A DNA stretch of 64,000 nt. Origin: DASUXA01 sp036378155 (lineage in GTDB: Bacteria; Actinomycetota; Actinomycetes; Mycobacteriales; Micromonosporaceae). Of this stretch, positions 42,107 through 50,715 are shown piece after piece. The stretch spans positions 34,615-98,614 of the forward strand of contig DASUXA010000030.1 of assembly GCA_036378155.1 (NCBI GenBank). Reading direction: 5' to 3'. Every line of letters begins with the position of its first letter. The stretch's first letter is position 1. The notes under the pieces are model-generated. The model worked only from the letters and a program-made list of their open reading frames with translations. It searched no databases and was not told the DNA's origin. The translations under genes were made by a program, and so were the position numbers.

Positions 42107-42421
42107 CTATGCCGCGCCGGTCACGACGCGGTACGCGTCCTCGATCCGCGCGGCGAGCGTGATGTCGCATTCGGTCAGCGGACCGTCGCCGCAGCCGAGC
42201 CGGATCAGCGTGTGCCCGCCGAGGCGGCGGATGGTCGGGCGCAACTGGAGGGCGTCCGCGACCACCTTGATCCGTTCGGTGAGCGCCGCGTGTTGCGCAT
42301 CGTCGAGCGGAAGCAGCCGTTCGATCTCAAGACCGTCCTGCTGCCACCCGGTGAGCACGGTGAGGGCATCGGTCAGGTAGTCAAGGTCCTGGGCCGCCCG
42401 TTCCCCCCGTCGCACGCGCAT
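42107..42421 (-). CDS. Pterin dehydratase-like protein lacking the HHP catalytic motif
   Basis: 104 residues. The order of elements LTGWQQDGLEIERLLPLDD, a helix with ERIKVVADALQL, HTLIRLGCGDGPLTECDITLAARIEDAY follows the pterin-4a-carbinolamine dehydratase fold, including the closing LTxxDxxLAxxID-type helix. At the place of the catalytic HHP the sequence is RPTIRRLGG, so the histidines are missing. It is unlikely to be an active dehydratase and may be a dimerisation or regulatory paralog. A canonical copy lies at 50716. Divergent from the Nudix gene. Confidence 0.6.
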   Translation of the reverse strand: MRVRRGERAAQDLDYLTDALTVLTGWQQDGLEIERLLPLDDAQHAALTERIKVVADALQLRPTIRRLGGHTLIRLGCGDGPLTECDITLAARIEDAYRVVTGAA

Positions 42422-42527
42422 GCCTGCCCCTCTGGCGTCGTTGCCGGCTTGTGGCCTTTTCGTCGCCGTGCCGTCACACTTGCGTCCCCAGTCTTGCGGT
42501 ACCGCGACTCTGTGTCCACTGACACAT

Positions 42528-43010
42528 ATGGCCGATCCGGTGACCTACCGGGCAGTCGAGGGCAACCGAAACGCCGATGATCTGGCAACCTTGTTCGGCG
42601 TGCACACCGAACCCGCCGCCCCCCAGGTCGTTGTCGGCGCCGCCATCGTTTCCGCAGGTCGCGTCCTTGCCTGCGCGCGCGTTGACCCACCGTACGAGTC
42701 CGGTCGCTGGGAGTTTCCGGGGGGCAAGGTGGAGCCGGGGGAGAGCGAGGCGGCGGCGCTGGTCCGTGAGTGCGCCGAGGAGCTCGGGGTCGAGATCGAG
42801 GTCGGCGACCGGGTCGGCGCGGACATCCCGATGGGGCAGGGCGACGCCGTGCTCAAGGTGTACCTGGCGCGACTGCTGAACGGCACCGCGCCGCAGGCGT
42901 TGGAACACGAGGAGCTGCGCTGGCTGCGGGCCGACGAACTCGACACCGTCGCGTGGCTGCCGGCGGATGCGCCGATCGTCGAGGCGTTACGGCCCCTGCT
43001 GGGGCCATGA
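42528..43010 (+). CDS. Nudix (MutT-type) NTP pyrophosphohydrolase
   Basis: 160 residues. The Nudix box is complete: GGKVEPGESEAAALVREC then AEELGV (G-x5-E-x7-RE-x-x-EE-x-G). ARVDPPYESGRWEFPGG precedes it, as in MutT-type enzymes that cleave oxidised or non-canonical nucleoside triphosphates. No strong ribosome binding site precedes the ATG, so a leaderless transcript or slightly different start is possible. 7 bp separate it from the DUF1990 gene. Confidence 0.9.
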   Translation: MADPVTYRAVEGNRNADDLATLFGVHTEPAAPQVVVGAAIVSAGRVLACARVDPPYESGRWEFPGGKVEPGESEAAALVRECAEELGVEIEVGDRVGADIPMGQGDAVLKVYLARLLNGTAPQALEHEELRWLRADELDTVAWLPADAPIVEALRPLLGP

Positions 43011-43017
43011 TGTCCCC

Positions 43018-43539
43018 ATGGACCTGACGTATTCCGAGGTCGGCGCGACCCGGCCGGACGCCGGGCCGGTGCGCGTCACCGGATACCGGACGACCCGGCG
43101 TCGCCAGGCGGTCGGACACGGGGGTCCCACGTTCACCCGGGCCGCCGCCGCGCTGCGCTCGTGGCAGATGTACCGGACGGCCGGTCTCGCGGTACGCGCG
43201 TCGTCGCCGACCGTCGAGCCGGGCGCGACGGTCGCGACCGGGTTCGGAGTCGGTCCGGTGCGGCTGTGGGCGCCCTGCCGAGTGGTATGGGTGGTCGACG
43301 AGCCGACCCGTTTCGGGTACGGGTACGGCACGCTGCCCGGGCACCCGGTGAGCGGCGAGGAGTCGTTCATGCTGACGCTCGACGCGGACGGCACCGTGTG
43401 GTTCGAGGTCGCCTCGTTCAGCTGCCCCGCCCGGTGGTACACGAGAATCGCAGGTCCGCTCGGGCGGCTCGGTCAGGATCTGGCCACGGGTCGCTACCTG
43501 GCGGCGATGCGCGACCTCGCCCGCGCCCCCGGACAGTGA
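43018..43539 (+). CDS. DUF1990 family protein
   Basis: 173 residues beginning MDLTYSEVGATR. Family marks: PRVRLWAPCRVVWVV-like segment, RFGYGYGTLPGHPVSGEESFML and FEVASFSCPARWYTRIAGP. Beta-rich cytoplasmic protein of unknown function. Cotranscribed with the Nudix gene by spacing. Two perfect hairpins follow. Confidence 0.85.
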   Translation: MDLTYSEVGATRPDAGPVRVTGYRTTRRRQAVGHGGPTFTRAAAALRSWQMYRTAGLAVRASSPTVEPGATVATGFGVGPVRLWAPCRVVWVVDEPTRFGYGYGTLPGHPVSGEESFMLTLDADGTVWFEVASFSCPARWYTRIAGPLGRLGQDLATGRYLAAMRDLARAPGQ

Positions 43540-43596
43540 CCGACTTCGCCCGCGCCCCCGGAGACTGAGCGACTTCCCCCGCGCCCCGGACAGCGA

Positions 43597-43633
43597 ATCG
43601 GCTGGCGCACCCCGCCGGGGTGCGCCAGCCGAT
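43597..43633. terminator. 17-bp hairpin after the DUF1990 gene
   Basis: Perfect 17-bp stem (43597-43613 with 43617-43633), loop gcc, between the convergent DUF1990 and sdhB genes. Confidence 0.75.
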
Positions 43634-43643
43634 CAGCTTTGCC

Positions 43644-43677
43644 GTGGTCGGCGCGCCCGCAGGGGCGCGCCGACCAC
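43644..43677. terminator. 15-bp hairpin after sdhB
   Basis: Perfect 15-bp stem (43644-43658 with 43663-43677), loop gcag, 6 bp beyond the sdhB stop on the minus strand. With the previous hairpin it makes a back-to-back terminator pair. Confidence 0.75.
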
Positions 43678-43682
43678 CACCG

Positions 43683-44447
43683 TCACGCTTCGACCTGGTC
43701 GCGCCGGAAGATCTTGCGGCCGAGCCAGACGATCGGGTCGTACCGCCGGTCGACGACGCGCTCCTTCATCGGGATGATCGCGTTGTCGGTGATCTTGATG
43801 TGCTCCGGGCAGACCTCGGTGCAGCACTTCGTGATGTTGCAGTACCCGATGCCCTGCTGGTCGCGCGCGATCTCCTTGCGGTCCTCGCGCGCGTCCAGCG
43901 GGTGCATGTCGAGTTCCGCCGCGCGAATGAACAGCCGGGGACCGGAGAACGCCGGCTTGTTCTCGTCGTGGTCGCGGATCACGTGGCAGACGTTCTGGCA
44001 CATGAAGCACTCGATGCACTTGCGGAACTCCTGCGAGCGCTCCACGTCGACCTGCTGCATCCGGTACTCGCCGGGCTTCAGGTCGGCGGGCGGCGCGAAC
44101 GCCGGCATCTCGCGCGCCTTCTCGTAGTTGAAGGACACGTCGGTGACCAGGTCACGGATGACCGGGAAGGTGCGCATCGGGGTGACCGTGACGGTCTCGT
44201 CGTCCTCGAAGGTGGACATCCGCGTCATACAGCCCAGCCGGGGCTTGCCGTTGATCTCCATCGAGCAGGAACCACACTTGCCGGCCTTGCAGTTCCACCG
44301 CACCGCGAGGTCCGGCGCCTGGGTCGCCTGCAGCCGGTGGATCACGTCGAGGACGACCTCACCCTCGTTGACCTCGACCTCGTAGTCCTCCAGCTCGCCG
44401 CCGTCGGCGTCGCCGCGCCACACCCGGAAGTGCCGCTTCGTTCCCAT
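43683..44447 (-). CDS. sdhB: Succinate dehydrogenase iron-sulfur subunit
   Basis: 254 residues. An N-terminal 2Fe-2S domain with WNCKAGKCGSCSMEING and LGCMT, and a C-terminal ferredoxin-like domain with KCIECFMCQNVCHV and YCNITKCCTEVCPEHI for the 4Fe-4S and 3Fe-4S clusters. It passes electrons from the flavoprotein to the membrane quinone site. The start overlaps the sdhA stop as GTGATG; GTG at 44450 is an alternative. Last gene of the sdhCAB operon. Confidence 0.95.
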   Translation of the reverse strand: MGTKRHFRVWRGDADGGELEDYEVEVNEGEVVLDVIHRLQATQAPDLAVRWNCKAGKCGSCSMEINGKPRLGCMTRMSTFEDDETVTVTPMRTFPVIRDLVTDVSFNYEKAREMPAFAPPADLKPGEYRMQQVDVERSQEFRKCIECFMCQNVCHVIRDHDENKPAFSGPRLFIRAAELDMHPLDAREDRKEIARDQQGIGYCNITKCCTEVCPEHIKITDNAIIPMKERVVDRRYDPIVWLGRKIFRRDQVEA

Positions 44448-46411
44448 CACTCGTCACCCTTCTCGCCGGCGGCACCGGCCACCGCCGCCGCCGTGCCGGC
44501 GTCGCTCGCTACCTCGGCGACCAGCACGTCGTACTCGGCCAGCTCTTCGTCGGTCAGGTACTTCGCCATCTCCGCACGGTCGAAGAGGGCCAGCAGCTCC
44601 GGCCGCATCTTCGGCAGCGGCTTGCGGGTCAGCTCGATGTCGCCGGACGGGCCGAGCGAGCAGACCAGGTTGACCCGTCGCCAGTTCGGGTCCATGTTCG
44701 GGAAGTCCTCGCGGGTGTGCCCGCCGCGCGACTCCTCACGTTCCAGCGCCGCCTTCGCGGTGCACTCCGACACCAGCACCATGTTGCGCAGGTCGAGGCT
44801 GAGGTGCCAGCCGGGGTTGTACCGGCGGCCGCCGGGCGCCTTGACGTTGCCGATGCGTTCCTTGATGTCGATCAGCCGCTTGAGCGACTCCTCCAGCTCG
44901 TGCTTGCGCCGGATGATGCCGACCAGCTCCTGCATCACCGCCTGCAGGTCGTGCCAGACGTCGTACGGGTTCTCGCCGCTGTCCCGGGTGAGCGGCGCCA
45001 GCGCCGCCTCGATCGCGGCGTCCACGTCCGCCTGCGCGACCTGCGGGCGGGCGGTCAGGCTGTCGGCGTACATCGCCGCGTGCTCGCCCGCGCGCTTGCC
45101 GAACACCAGCAGGTCGGACAGCGAGTTGCCGCCGAGCCGGTTGGACCCGTGCATACCGCCGGAAACCTCGCCAGCCGCGAACAGCCCCTCGACGGTGCCG
45201 TACGCCGCGCCGGTGTCCGGGTCCACCTCGACGCCGCCCATCACGTAGTGGCAGGTGGGGCCGACCTCCATCGGCTGCTTGGTGATGTCGACGTCGGCCA
45301 GCTCCTTGAACTGGTGGTACATCGACGGCAGTCGCTTGGTGATGGTTTCGGCCGACATCCGGGTGGACACGTCCAGGTACACCCCGCCCGCCGGGGTACC
45401 CCGACCCGCCTTGACCTCGGCGTTGATCGCCCGCGCCACCTCGTCGCGGGGCAGCAGCTCGGGCGGGCGGCGGTTGTTGTCCGGGTCGGTGTACCAGCGG
45501 TCCGCCTCTTCCTCGGTTTCCGCGTACTGCTTGCGGAACACGTCCGGCACGTAGTCGAACATGAACCGCTTGCCCTCGGTGTTGCGCAGCACGCCGCCGT
45601 CGCCACGGACCGACTCGGTGACCAGGATCCCGCGTACCGACGGCGGCCAGACCATGCCGGTCGGGTGGAACTGCAGGAACTCCATGTTGATCAAGGTCGC
45701 TCCGGCGCGCAGCGCGAGCGCGTGCCCGTCGCCGGTGTACTCCCAGGAGTTCGAGGTGACCTTGTAGCTCTTGCCCACGCCGCCCGTGGCGAGTACCACC
45801 GCCGGCGCCTCGAACAGCACGAACTCGCCGGACTCGCGGTAGTACCCGATCGCCCCGGCGATCTTGTTGCCGTCCAGCAGCAGCTCGGTGATCGTGCACT
45901 CGGCGAAGACCTTGATCCGCGCCTCGTAGTCGCCGAACTCCGCCTTGTCCTCCTGCTGCAGCGACACGATCTTCTGCTGCAGGGTGCGGATCAGCTCCAG
46001 CCCGGTACGGTCGCCGACGTGCGCCAGCCGCGGGTACTCGTGGCCGCCGAAGTTGCGCTGGGAGATCTTGCCGTCCTTGGTCCGGTCGAACAGCGCGCCG
46101 AACGTCTCCAGCTCCCAGACCCGGTCCGGCGCCTCCTTGGCGTGCAGCTCCGCCATCCGGAAGTTGTTGAGGAACTTCCCGCCGCGCATCGTGTCCCGGA
46201 AGTGGACCATCCAGTTGTCGCGGGCGTTCACGTTGCCCATGGCGGCGGCGGCGCCGCCCTCCGCCATCACCGTGTGCGCCTTGCCGAACAGCGACTTCGA
46301 GATGATCGCGGTCTTCTTGCCGGCGAGCCGCGCCTCGATCGCCGCGCGCAGACCGGCGCCGCCGGCGCCGACCACCACGACGTCGTACTGGTGTCGTTCA
46401 AGCTCAGTCAT
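44447..46411 (-). CDS. sdhA: Succinate dehydrogenase flavoprotein subunit
   Basis: 654 residues. FAD-binding GAGGAGLRAAIEA near residue 16, SLFGKAHTVMAEGGAAAA with the histidine used for covalent FAD, LQFHPTGMVWPP in the dicarboxylate site, and GLFAAGEVSGGMHGSNRLGGNSLSDL. It oxidises succinate to fumarate on the cytoplasmic face. Length and sequence style match the mycobacterial Sdh1 type rather than the shorter Sdh2. Middle gene of a tight three-gene operon. Confidence 0.96.
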   Translation of the reverse strand: MTELERHQYDVVVVGAGGAGLRAAIEARLAGKKTAIISKSLFGKAHTVMAEGGAAAAMGNVNARDNWMVHFRDTMRGGKFLNNFRMAELHAKEAPDRVWELETFGALFDRTKDGKISQRNFGGHEYPRLAHVGDRTGLELIRTLQQKIVSLQQEDKAEFGDYEARIKVFAECTITELLLDGNKIAGAIGYYRESGEFVLFEAPAVVLATGGVGKSYKVTSNSWEYTGDGHALALRAGATLINMEFLQFHPTGMVWPPSVRGILVTESVRGDGGVLRNTEGKRFMFDYVPDVFRKQYAETEEEADRWYTDPDNNRRPPELLPRDEVARAINAEVKAGRGTPAGGVYLDVSTRMSAETITKRLPSMYHQFKELADVDITKQPMEVGPTCHYVMGGVEVDPDTGAAYGTVEGLFAAGEVSGGMHGSNRLGGNSLSDLLVFGKRAGEHAAMYADSLTARPQVAQADVDAAIEAALAPLTRDSGENPYDVWHDLQAVMQELVGIIRRKHELEESLKRLIDIKERIGNVKAPGGRRYNPGWHLSLDLRNMVLVSECTAKAALEREESRGGHTREDFPNMDPNWRRVNLVCSLGPSGDIELTRKPLPKMRPELLALFDRAEMAKYLTDEELAEYDVLVAEVASDAGTAAAVAGAAGEKGDE

Positions 46412-46424
46412 CGTCTCGCACCCT

Positions 46425-47252
46425 CTAGTTGAAGAACCGCAGGTCGGAGATCCAGCCGGCGGAGACGGCCATGACGTACGCGTCGGTCACCGCGAGGGTG
46501 CCCAGCGTGATCCAGGCGAACTGCATGTGCTTGGCGTTGAGCTTCGACACGAACAGCCACCAGCGGTACCGCAGCGGGTGCTTGGAGAAGTGCTTGAGCC
46601 GCCCACCCGTGATGTGCCGGCAGGAGTGGCACGAGATCGTGTAGGTCCACAGCAGTACCACGTTGCCGAGCAGGATCAGGTTGCCCAGTCCGAAGCCCCA
46701 GCCGCCGGCGCCGTGGAACGCGACGATCGCGTCCCAGGTGTTGATCAGCGAGATGATCACGGCGGCGTAGAAGAAGTACCGGTGGGCGTTCTGGAAGATC
46801 AGCGGGAACCGGGTCTCCCCGCTGTACGTCTTGTGGCCGTCCGGCACGGCGCACGCCGGCGGCGACATCCAGAAGCTGCGGTAGTAAGCCCGGCGGTAGT
46901 AGTAGCAGGTGAGCCGGAACAGCAGCAGGAACGGCAGGGTCAGCGCCGCGAACGGGATGAACCAGTTGTCCGGCAGGAACCTGCCGAACTCGGCCGACTC
47001 CGGGGTGCAACCCTCGGATACACACGGCGAGTAGAACGGGGTGAGGTAGTGGTATCCGCTGCCTTCGGCGAAGTACCACTTCTGCATGAACACCCGTACG
47101 GTGGCGTACGCCACCCATGCCGTGAGGCCGACTACGGTGAGCAGGGGCGCCATCCACCAGCGGTCGTTGCGTAGCGTCCGGGCCGCGATAGCGGCCCGCG
47201 ACCGCGGCGTGGTCGCCGGGGCCGCTGGAGGTCTGGCCGACGTCGTCGTCAT
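46425..47252 (-). CDS. sdhC: Succinate dehydrogenase membrane anchor (Sdh1-type)
   Basis: 275 residues with about five hydrophobic segments. FFYAAVIISLINTWDAIVAFHG, CHSCRHITGGRLKHFSKHPLRYRWW and an extracytoplasmic loop with YSPCVSEGCTPES are features of the Sdh1/Rv0249c-like anchor. Histidines in the membrane part would bind haem and the subunit anchors SdhAB to the quinone pool. First gene of the operon, 13 bp before sdhA. Confidence 0.88.
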   Translation of the reverse strand: MTTTSARPPAAPATTPRSRAAIAARTLRNDRWWMAPLLTVVGLTAWVAYATVRVFMQKWYFAEGSGYHYLTPFYSPCVSEGCTPESAEFGRFLPDNWFIPFAALTLPFLLLFRLTCYYYRRAYYRSFWMSPPACAVPDGHKTYSGETRFPLIFQNAHRYFFYAAVIISLINTWDAIVAFHGAGGWGFGLGNLILLGNVVLLWTYTISCHSCRHITGGRLKHFSKHPLRYRWWLFVSKLNAKHMQFAWITLGTLAVTDAYVMAVSAGWISDLRFFN

Positions 47253-47499
47253 TCTGTCTTCGCTCCCAGGCGGGTCAGCTCAGTTAGGAGGGGCTCCACT
47301 CACCGCCGGGCGCACCGTCCCGGCGAGGAGCGAGCCGCCGAGCGGACCCGCCGCGCGAGCCGAGGTGCCCGCAGCCCGCCGCACCGCGTCCGCGTCGGTG
47401 CACACGTTACGCCGCGTTGTCGCAGCGACGTGCGATGGGAGTCTGGCGTGTGACGCAGGCCAGCGGAAGGGACGAGATACCCCAGGCCGCGCAACTGTG

Positions 47500-47518
47500 C
47501 ACAAGGTCACTATTTGTG
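47500..47518. promoter_or_regulatory. Inverted repeat cacaa-N9-ttgtg upstream of sdhC
   Basis: cacaaggtcactatttgtg is symmetric in its outer five bases and is AT-rich for this genome. About 250 bp upstream of sdhC. A dimeric regulator site is possible; it is not a standard Rex box because the arms are in the opposite order. Confidence 0.3.
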
Positions 47519-47523
47519 GGCGG

Positions 47524-47591
47524 CGGTCGGGGCCGGCGCTCCTCGAAGGGCGTCACGCTTGATCCCTTCGGGGCGCATCCGGCCCCGACCG
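47524..47591. terminator. Long hairpin element with conserved loop core (copy 2)
   Basis: 13-bp perfect arms (47524-47536 with 47579-47591). The 42-nt interior can form a second 7-bp stem cgaaggg/cccttcg. The interior contains gtcacgcttgatccc (47552-47566), identical to 13034-13048. Lies about 90 bp beyond the tldE stop on the minus strand, so it may end that transcript. Confidence 0.6.
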
Positions 47592-47683
47592 GGCATGGCG
47601 TCGCGGCACGTGCCCGGCTCGATCCCGTCGGCCGACCGGCTGGCCGCGTCACATCGCCGGCGGGGCGGGGTGGGGCGGTGGGG

Positions 47684-49093
47684 TCAGCCGGAGGCGCCGC
47701 CCGTGTAGTTCCAGGACGCCAGGTGCAGGGCCGGAGCCATGGTGCAGGCCAGACCCCACGAGGACGGCTGGGTCAACGGGTGGCTGCCGATACCGAGCAC
47801 CGCGCCGGGCGCCAGTGCCTGCGGGTACGACTGGGTGAACCGGAAGTTGAGCACCGGGCGGGTCACCTCGCCGTTCTCGATCAGCCACACCCCGTTGCGG
47901 GTCAGCCCGGTCATCACCAGGGTGCGCGGGTCGAGCACCCGGGTGTACCAGTTGTCGGACACCAGCAGCCCACGCTTGACGTTCGCGACCAGCGCCGCGG
48001 TCGCCGAGTCGGTCGCCGGTCCCTCCACCTCGGTCGGCTTCGCCCCGCCCGAGGTGACGAAACCGATGCTCGTCGGGAACGTGCCCCAGGGCGCCGAATC
48101 AGCCATCGCGTGCCCGTTGGACTCGGTACCGGCCTCGGCGGCGGTCCGCCGGTCGTACGCCACGGTCCGGGTCACGCCCCGATCGACCAGGACCAGCCGG
48201 CGCTTCGGGGTACCTTCCGGGTCGAACGGCAACCCGACCGCGTCGGCGGACAACGGGTCGTCGACCAGCGTGACGCTCGGGTCGAACTGCTGCTCCCCGA
48301 ACGCGACGAAGGACCGCCGCTCGTTGACCGCCTTGCCGTTGAACCCGTACATCGCCAGGCACTGCAGCACGTCGGCGACGGCGGTCGGCTCCAGGACCAC
48401 CTCGTACCGCCCCGGCGGCAGCTCGACCGGGTCCTGGGCGGCACGTGCCTTCGCGGCGGCACGCGCGCCGAGCACCGCGCCGTCCAGGTCGGCGAGCCGC
48501 ACCGCGGCGAGCCTCGATACGCCGTCGGACGTGCCGGTACGCGCGATGCCGTCCATCGCGGCGGCGGTGCACCCGCCGGACACGCTCTGACCGGCAGAGT
48601 TGGCGAACGCCCCGGTCCAGTGGACGGTCTTGCAGTACCCGGCGGTGAGCAGCCCGCCCGCCGCGTCGACGAACGCGCGCACCCGCATCGCCCGGTCCGC
48701 CGGGCTGGCGTTCGCGGTCGCCTCGTCGACGTTGCCCGTGCCGACCAGCGGCGCCGGCGGCGCGAGTCCCGGCCAACCCGGGTCGGGCGGGCACACCCGG
48801 CACGCGTCGACGGTGCGCTGCACGAGTTCGCGTAGGGCGTGCGTGTCGGTCAGCGTCGTCGCGCCGCTGGTGGTACGCCCGTCCAGGTGCAACCGCAGTC
48901 GCACGGTGGTGGTGGAGTCGGCGACGTTCTGATGGATGTACGAGTTGGCGAAGCGGGTCAGCGCCAGATCCTGCCGGTCGACTGCGACCTCAGCCTCCGC
49001 CTGACCGCCTGCCACCGCTCGAACCAGGTCCAGCACCTGACCGGCGACGTCGATCTGGCTCGCTACGGTGGTGGTCATCGATGCCTCGCTCAC
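47684..49093 (-). CDS. tldE: TldE/PmbA-type metalloprotease subunit
   Basis: 469 residues. PmbA/TldE features: FANSYIHQNVADSTTTVRLR near residue 48, YEVVLEPTAVADVLQCLAMYGFNGKAVNE (where TldD has its metal motif), and SIGFVTSGG, LIENGEVTRPVLNFRFTQS near the end. TldE lacks the HExxxH zinc site and pairs with TldD to degrade unfolded peptides or mature small peptides. The GTG start follows a ggaagga supplied by a dispersed repeat. Immediately downstream of tldD. Confidence 0.92.
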   Translation of the reverse strand: MSEASMTTTVASQIDVAGQVLDLVRAVAGGQAEAEVAVDRQDLALTRFANSYIHQNVADSTTTVRLRLHLDGRTTSGATTLTDTHALRELVQRTVDACRVCPPDPGWPGLAPPAPLVGTGNVDEATANASPADRAMRVRAFVDAAGGLLTAGYCKTVHWTGAFANSAGQSVSGGCTAAAMDGIARTGTSDGVSRLAAVRLADLDGAVLGARAAAKARAAQDPVELPPGRYEVVLEPTAVADVLQCLAMYGFNGKAVNERRSFVAFGEQQFDPSVTLVDDPLSADAVGLPFDPEGTPKRRLVLVDRGVTRTVAYDRRTAAEAGTESNGHAMADSAPWGTFPTSIGFVTSGGAKPTEVEGPATDSATAALVANVKRGLLVSDNWYTRVLDPRTLVMTGLTRNGVWLIENGEVTRPVLNFRFTQSYPQALAPGAVLGIGSHPLTQPSSWGLACTMAPALHLASWNYTGGASG

Positions 49094-49100
49094 GGTCTGA

Positions 49101-49208
49101 TCCTTCCGTTCGCGGCTGCGGGGCTCGTAAGCTCACTCCTCGCGCTCACGCTGTGGTCCTTCCGTTCGCGGCTGCGGGGCTCGCAAGCTCACTCCTCGCG
49201 CTCACGCT
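49101..49208 (-). repeat. 52-bp direct repeat at the tldD/tldE junction
   Basis: Two 52-bp copies (49101-49152 and 49157-49208) that differ at one base, 4 bp apart. On the minus strand each reads agcgtgagcgcgaggagtga and ends cgcgaacggaagga. The first copy met contains the tldD stop codon and the second ends with the Shine-Dalgarno of tldE. The cgcgaac plus purine-rich end is shared with the repeat at 5634-5666. Confidence 0.85.
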
Positions 49209-50638
49209 CGCACTCCTACTCGGACGTTGGTGAACCGTGCCGGCGCCGCTGGGTGCCCGGTGTGTCCGATCTGCCCCGGCTGACCCTTGCCGCAGTTCGG
49301 GGTGCCCCAGGGCAGTGTCTGCGAGGACAGCATGTCCATCGACTGCCAGAAGACCGGGCCGATGCCGGTGTAGGTGGGGTTGCGCACCATCCGTCCCAGC
49401 TTGCCGTTCTTGATTTCCCAGCCGATCTCGCAGCCGAACTGGAAGTTCAGCCTCTTGTCGTCAATGGACCAGGACCGGTTGAAATCCATAAGGATGCCAT
49501 CGTCGGTCGCGGCGATCATTTCGTCCAGAGTGTGCGGCCCAGGTTCCAGACCGACGTTGGTCATCCGTACCATCGGCAGCCGCGCCCAGCCGTCCGCGCG
49601 CACGCTGCCCGCGTAGTCCAACCCGGCCGCTGCCGCCGAGTCGCGGCCGGCGAGCACGCCGACCCAGATCCCGTCGCGGACCGCGTACCGCCGCTGCGCC
49701 GGTGTGCCCTCGTCGTCGAAGCCGAACGAACCGAGCGCGCCGGGGATGGTCGGGTCGATGGTGATGTTCATCAGGTCGGAGCCGTACCGCAGCCGACCCA
49801 GTTGCGCCAGGTCCAGCCAGGACGTACCGGCGAACGCCGCTTCCCAGCCGAGGATGCGGTCGAGTTCGATGGCGTGTCCGACCGACTCGTGGATCTGCAG
49901 CGCCATCTGCTCGCCGCCCAGGATGAGGGTGGTTTCGCCCTGCGGGCACAGCGGCGCGGACAGCAGCGCTTTCGCCTCGTCGGTGATGCGGGCGGCGTGC
50001 GCGGCGAGGTCGAGGGAGTCGATCAGTTCCCAGCCACGGGTGCCGTACTGGCCGCGGTACGAGGGGTAGGAGCGCCGCTGGGTCTCGTGCTCGCCGACCA
50101 CGGTCGCCGACATGCCCGCCCCCGACTCGCGGATGTGCTGGTCGATGCGGTGACCCTCGGAGGACACGAACCACTTGCGGGTGTCCCAGATCTGGTACAG
50201 CCCCTCGGCGAGGTCCGCGCCCTCCCGGCGCATCTCGGCGGTCACGCCGGCGAGCAGGTCGCCCTTGTCCGCGAGGCTGACCGACAGCGGGTCGATCTCG
50301 CACGGGGACGCCCAACTGCCGACCGCGGCCGGTACCGGTACCAGATCCGCCGCCGCCCCGGCGACCGTCGCCGACGCCGCCGCGATAGCCGCGGCTTTCT
50401 CGCCCGCCGTCCGGGCGGCGGCGTCCGACAGGTCGGGTACCGCGTAGAAGCCCCAACCGGAGCCGACCAGCGCCCGGACGCCGATGCCGGCGTCCTCGTC
50501 CTGGGTCAGGTCCTCGATATCGCCGTTGCGCGCGTGCATCGACTCGTACCGTCGATGCATCACCCGCGCGTCGGCGTAGCGCGCGCCGGCGGCCAGCGCC
50601 GCCTCGACCGCGGCTGTCGCTGCGTCGAAGTGAGTCAT
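49202..50638 (-). CDS. tldD: TldD-type zinc metalloprotease
   Basis: 478 residues from an ATG. The metal site is in LQIHESVGHAIELDRILG (HExxxH). Other family marks are GFDDEGTPAQRRYAVRDG, GRDSAAAAG and the C-terminal GCEIGWEIKNGKLGRMVRNPTY. It forms the catalytic half of the TldD-TldE complex. The last codons and the stop lie inside one copy of the 52-bp repeat, which probably replaced the native 3' end. Confidence 0.93.
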   Translation of the reverse strand: MTHFDAATAAVEAALAAGARYADARVMHRRYESMHARNGDIEDLTQDEDAGIGVRALVGSGWGFYAVPDLSDAAARTAGEKAAAIAAASATVAGAAADLVPVPAAVGSWASPCEIDPLSVSLADKGDLLAGVTAEMRREGADLAEGLYQIWDTRKWFVSSEGHRIDQHIRESGAGMSATVVGEHETQRRSYPSYRGQYGTRGWELIDSLDLAAHAARITDEAKALLSAPLCPQGETTLILGGEQMALQIHESVGHAIELDRILGWEAAFAGTSWLDLAQLGRLRYGSDLMNITIDPTIPGALGSFGFDDEGTPAQRRYAVRDGIWVGVLAGRDSAAAAGLDYAGSVRADGWARLPMVRMTNVGLEPGPHTLDEMIAATDDGILMDFNRSWSIDDKRLNFQFGCEIGWEIKNGKLGRMVRNPTYTGIGPVFWQSMDMLSSQTLPWGTPNCGKGQPGQIGHTGHPAAPARFTNVRVGVRA

Positions 50639-50715
50639 GACCGACACCCTATGACGGTGCTTACGGCCGTGCACCCGCCGATCGGTCGGCGCCGCCGGTA
50701 CCCGACGAGCCGGTG

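Larger units (their letters stand above)
47253..47683. other. Intergenic region between tldE and the sdh operon
   Basis: 431 bp. It contains the promoter region of sdhCAB, an inverted repeat at 47500-47518 and the long hairpin element at 47524-47591. A gtgcacac/tgtgcac motif occurs twice (near 47398 and 47496). No gene is evident. Confidence 0.5.

Noticed and set aside
47500..47518. Rex redox operator in front of sdhCAB
   Set aside because: Outer bases are symmetric, but the arms are cacaa/ttgtg rather than ttgtga/tcacaa, and the site is 250 bp from the start. Kept only as a generic inverted repeat.
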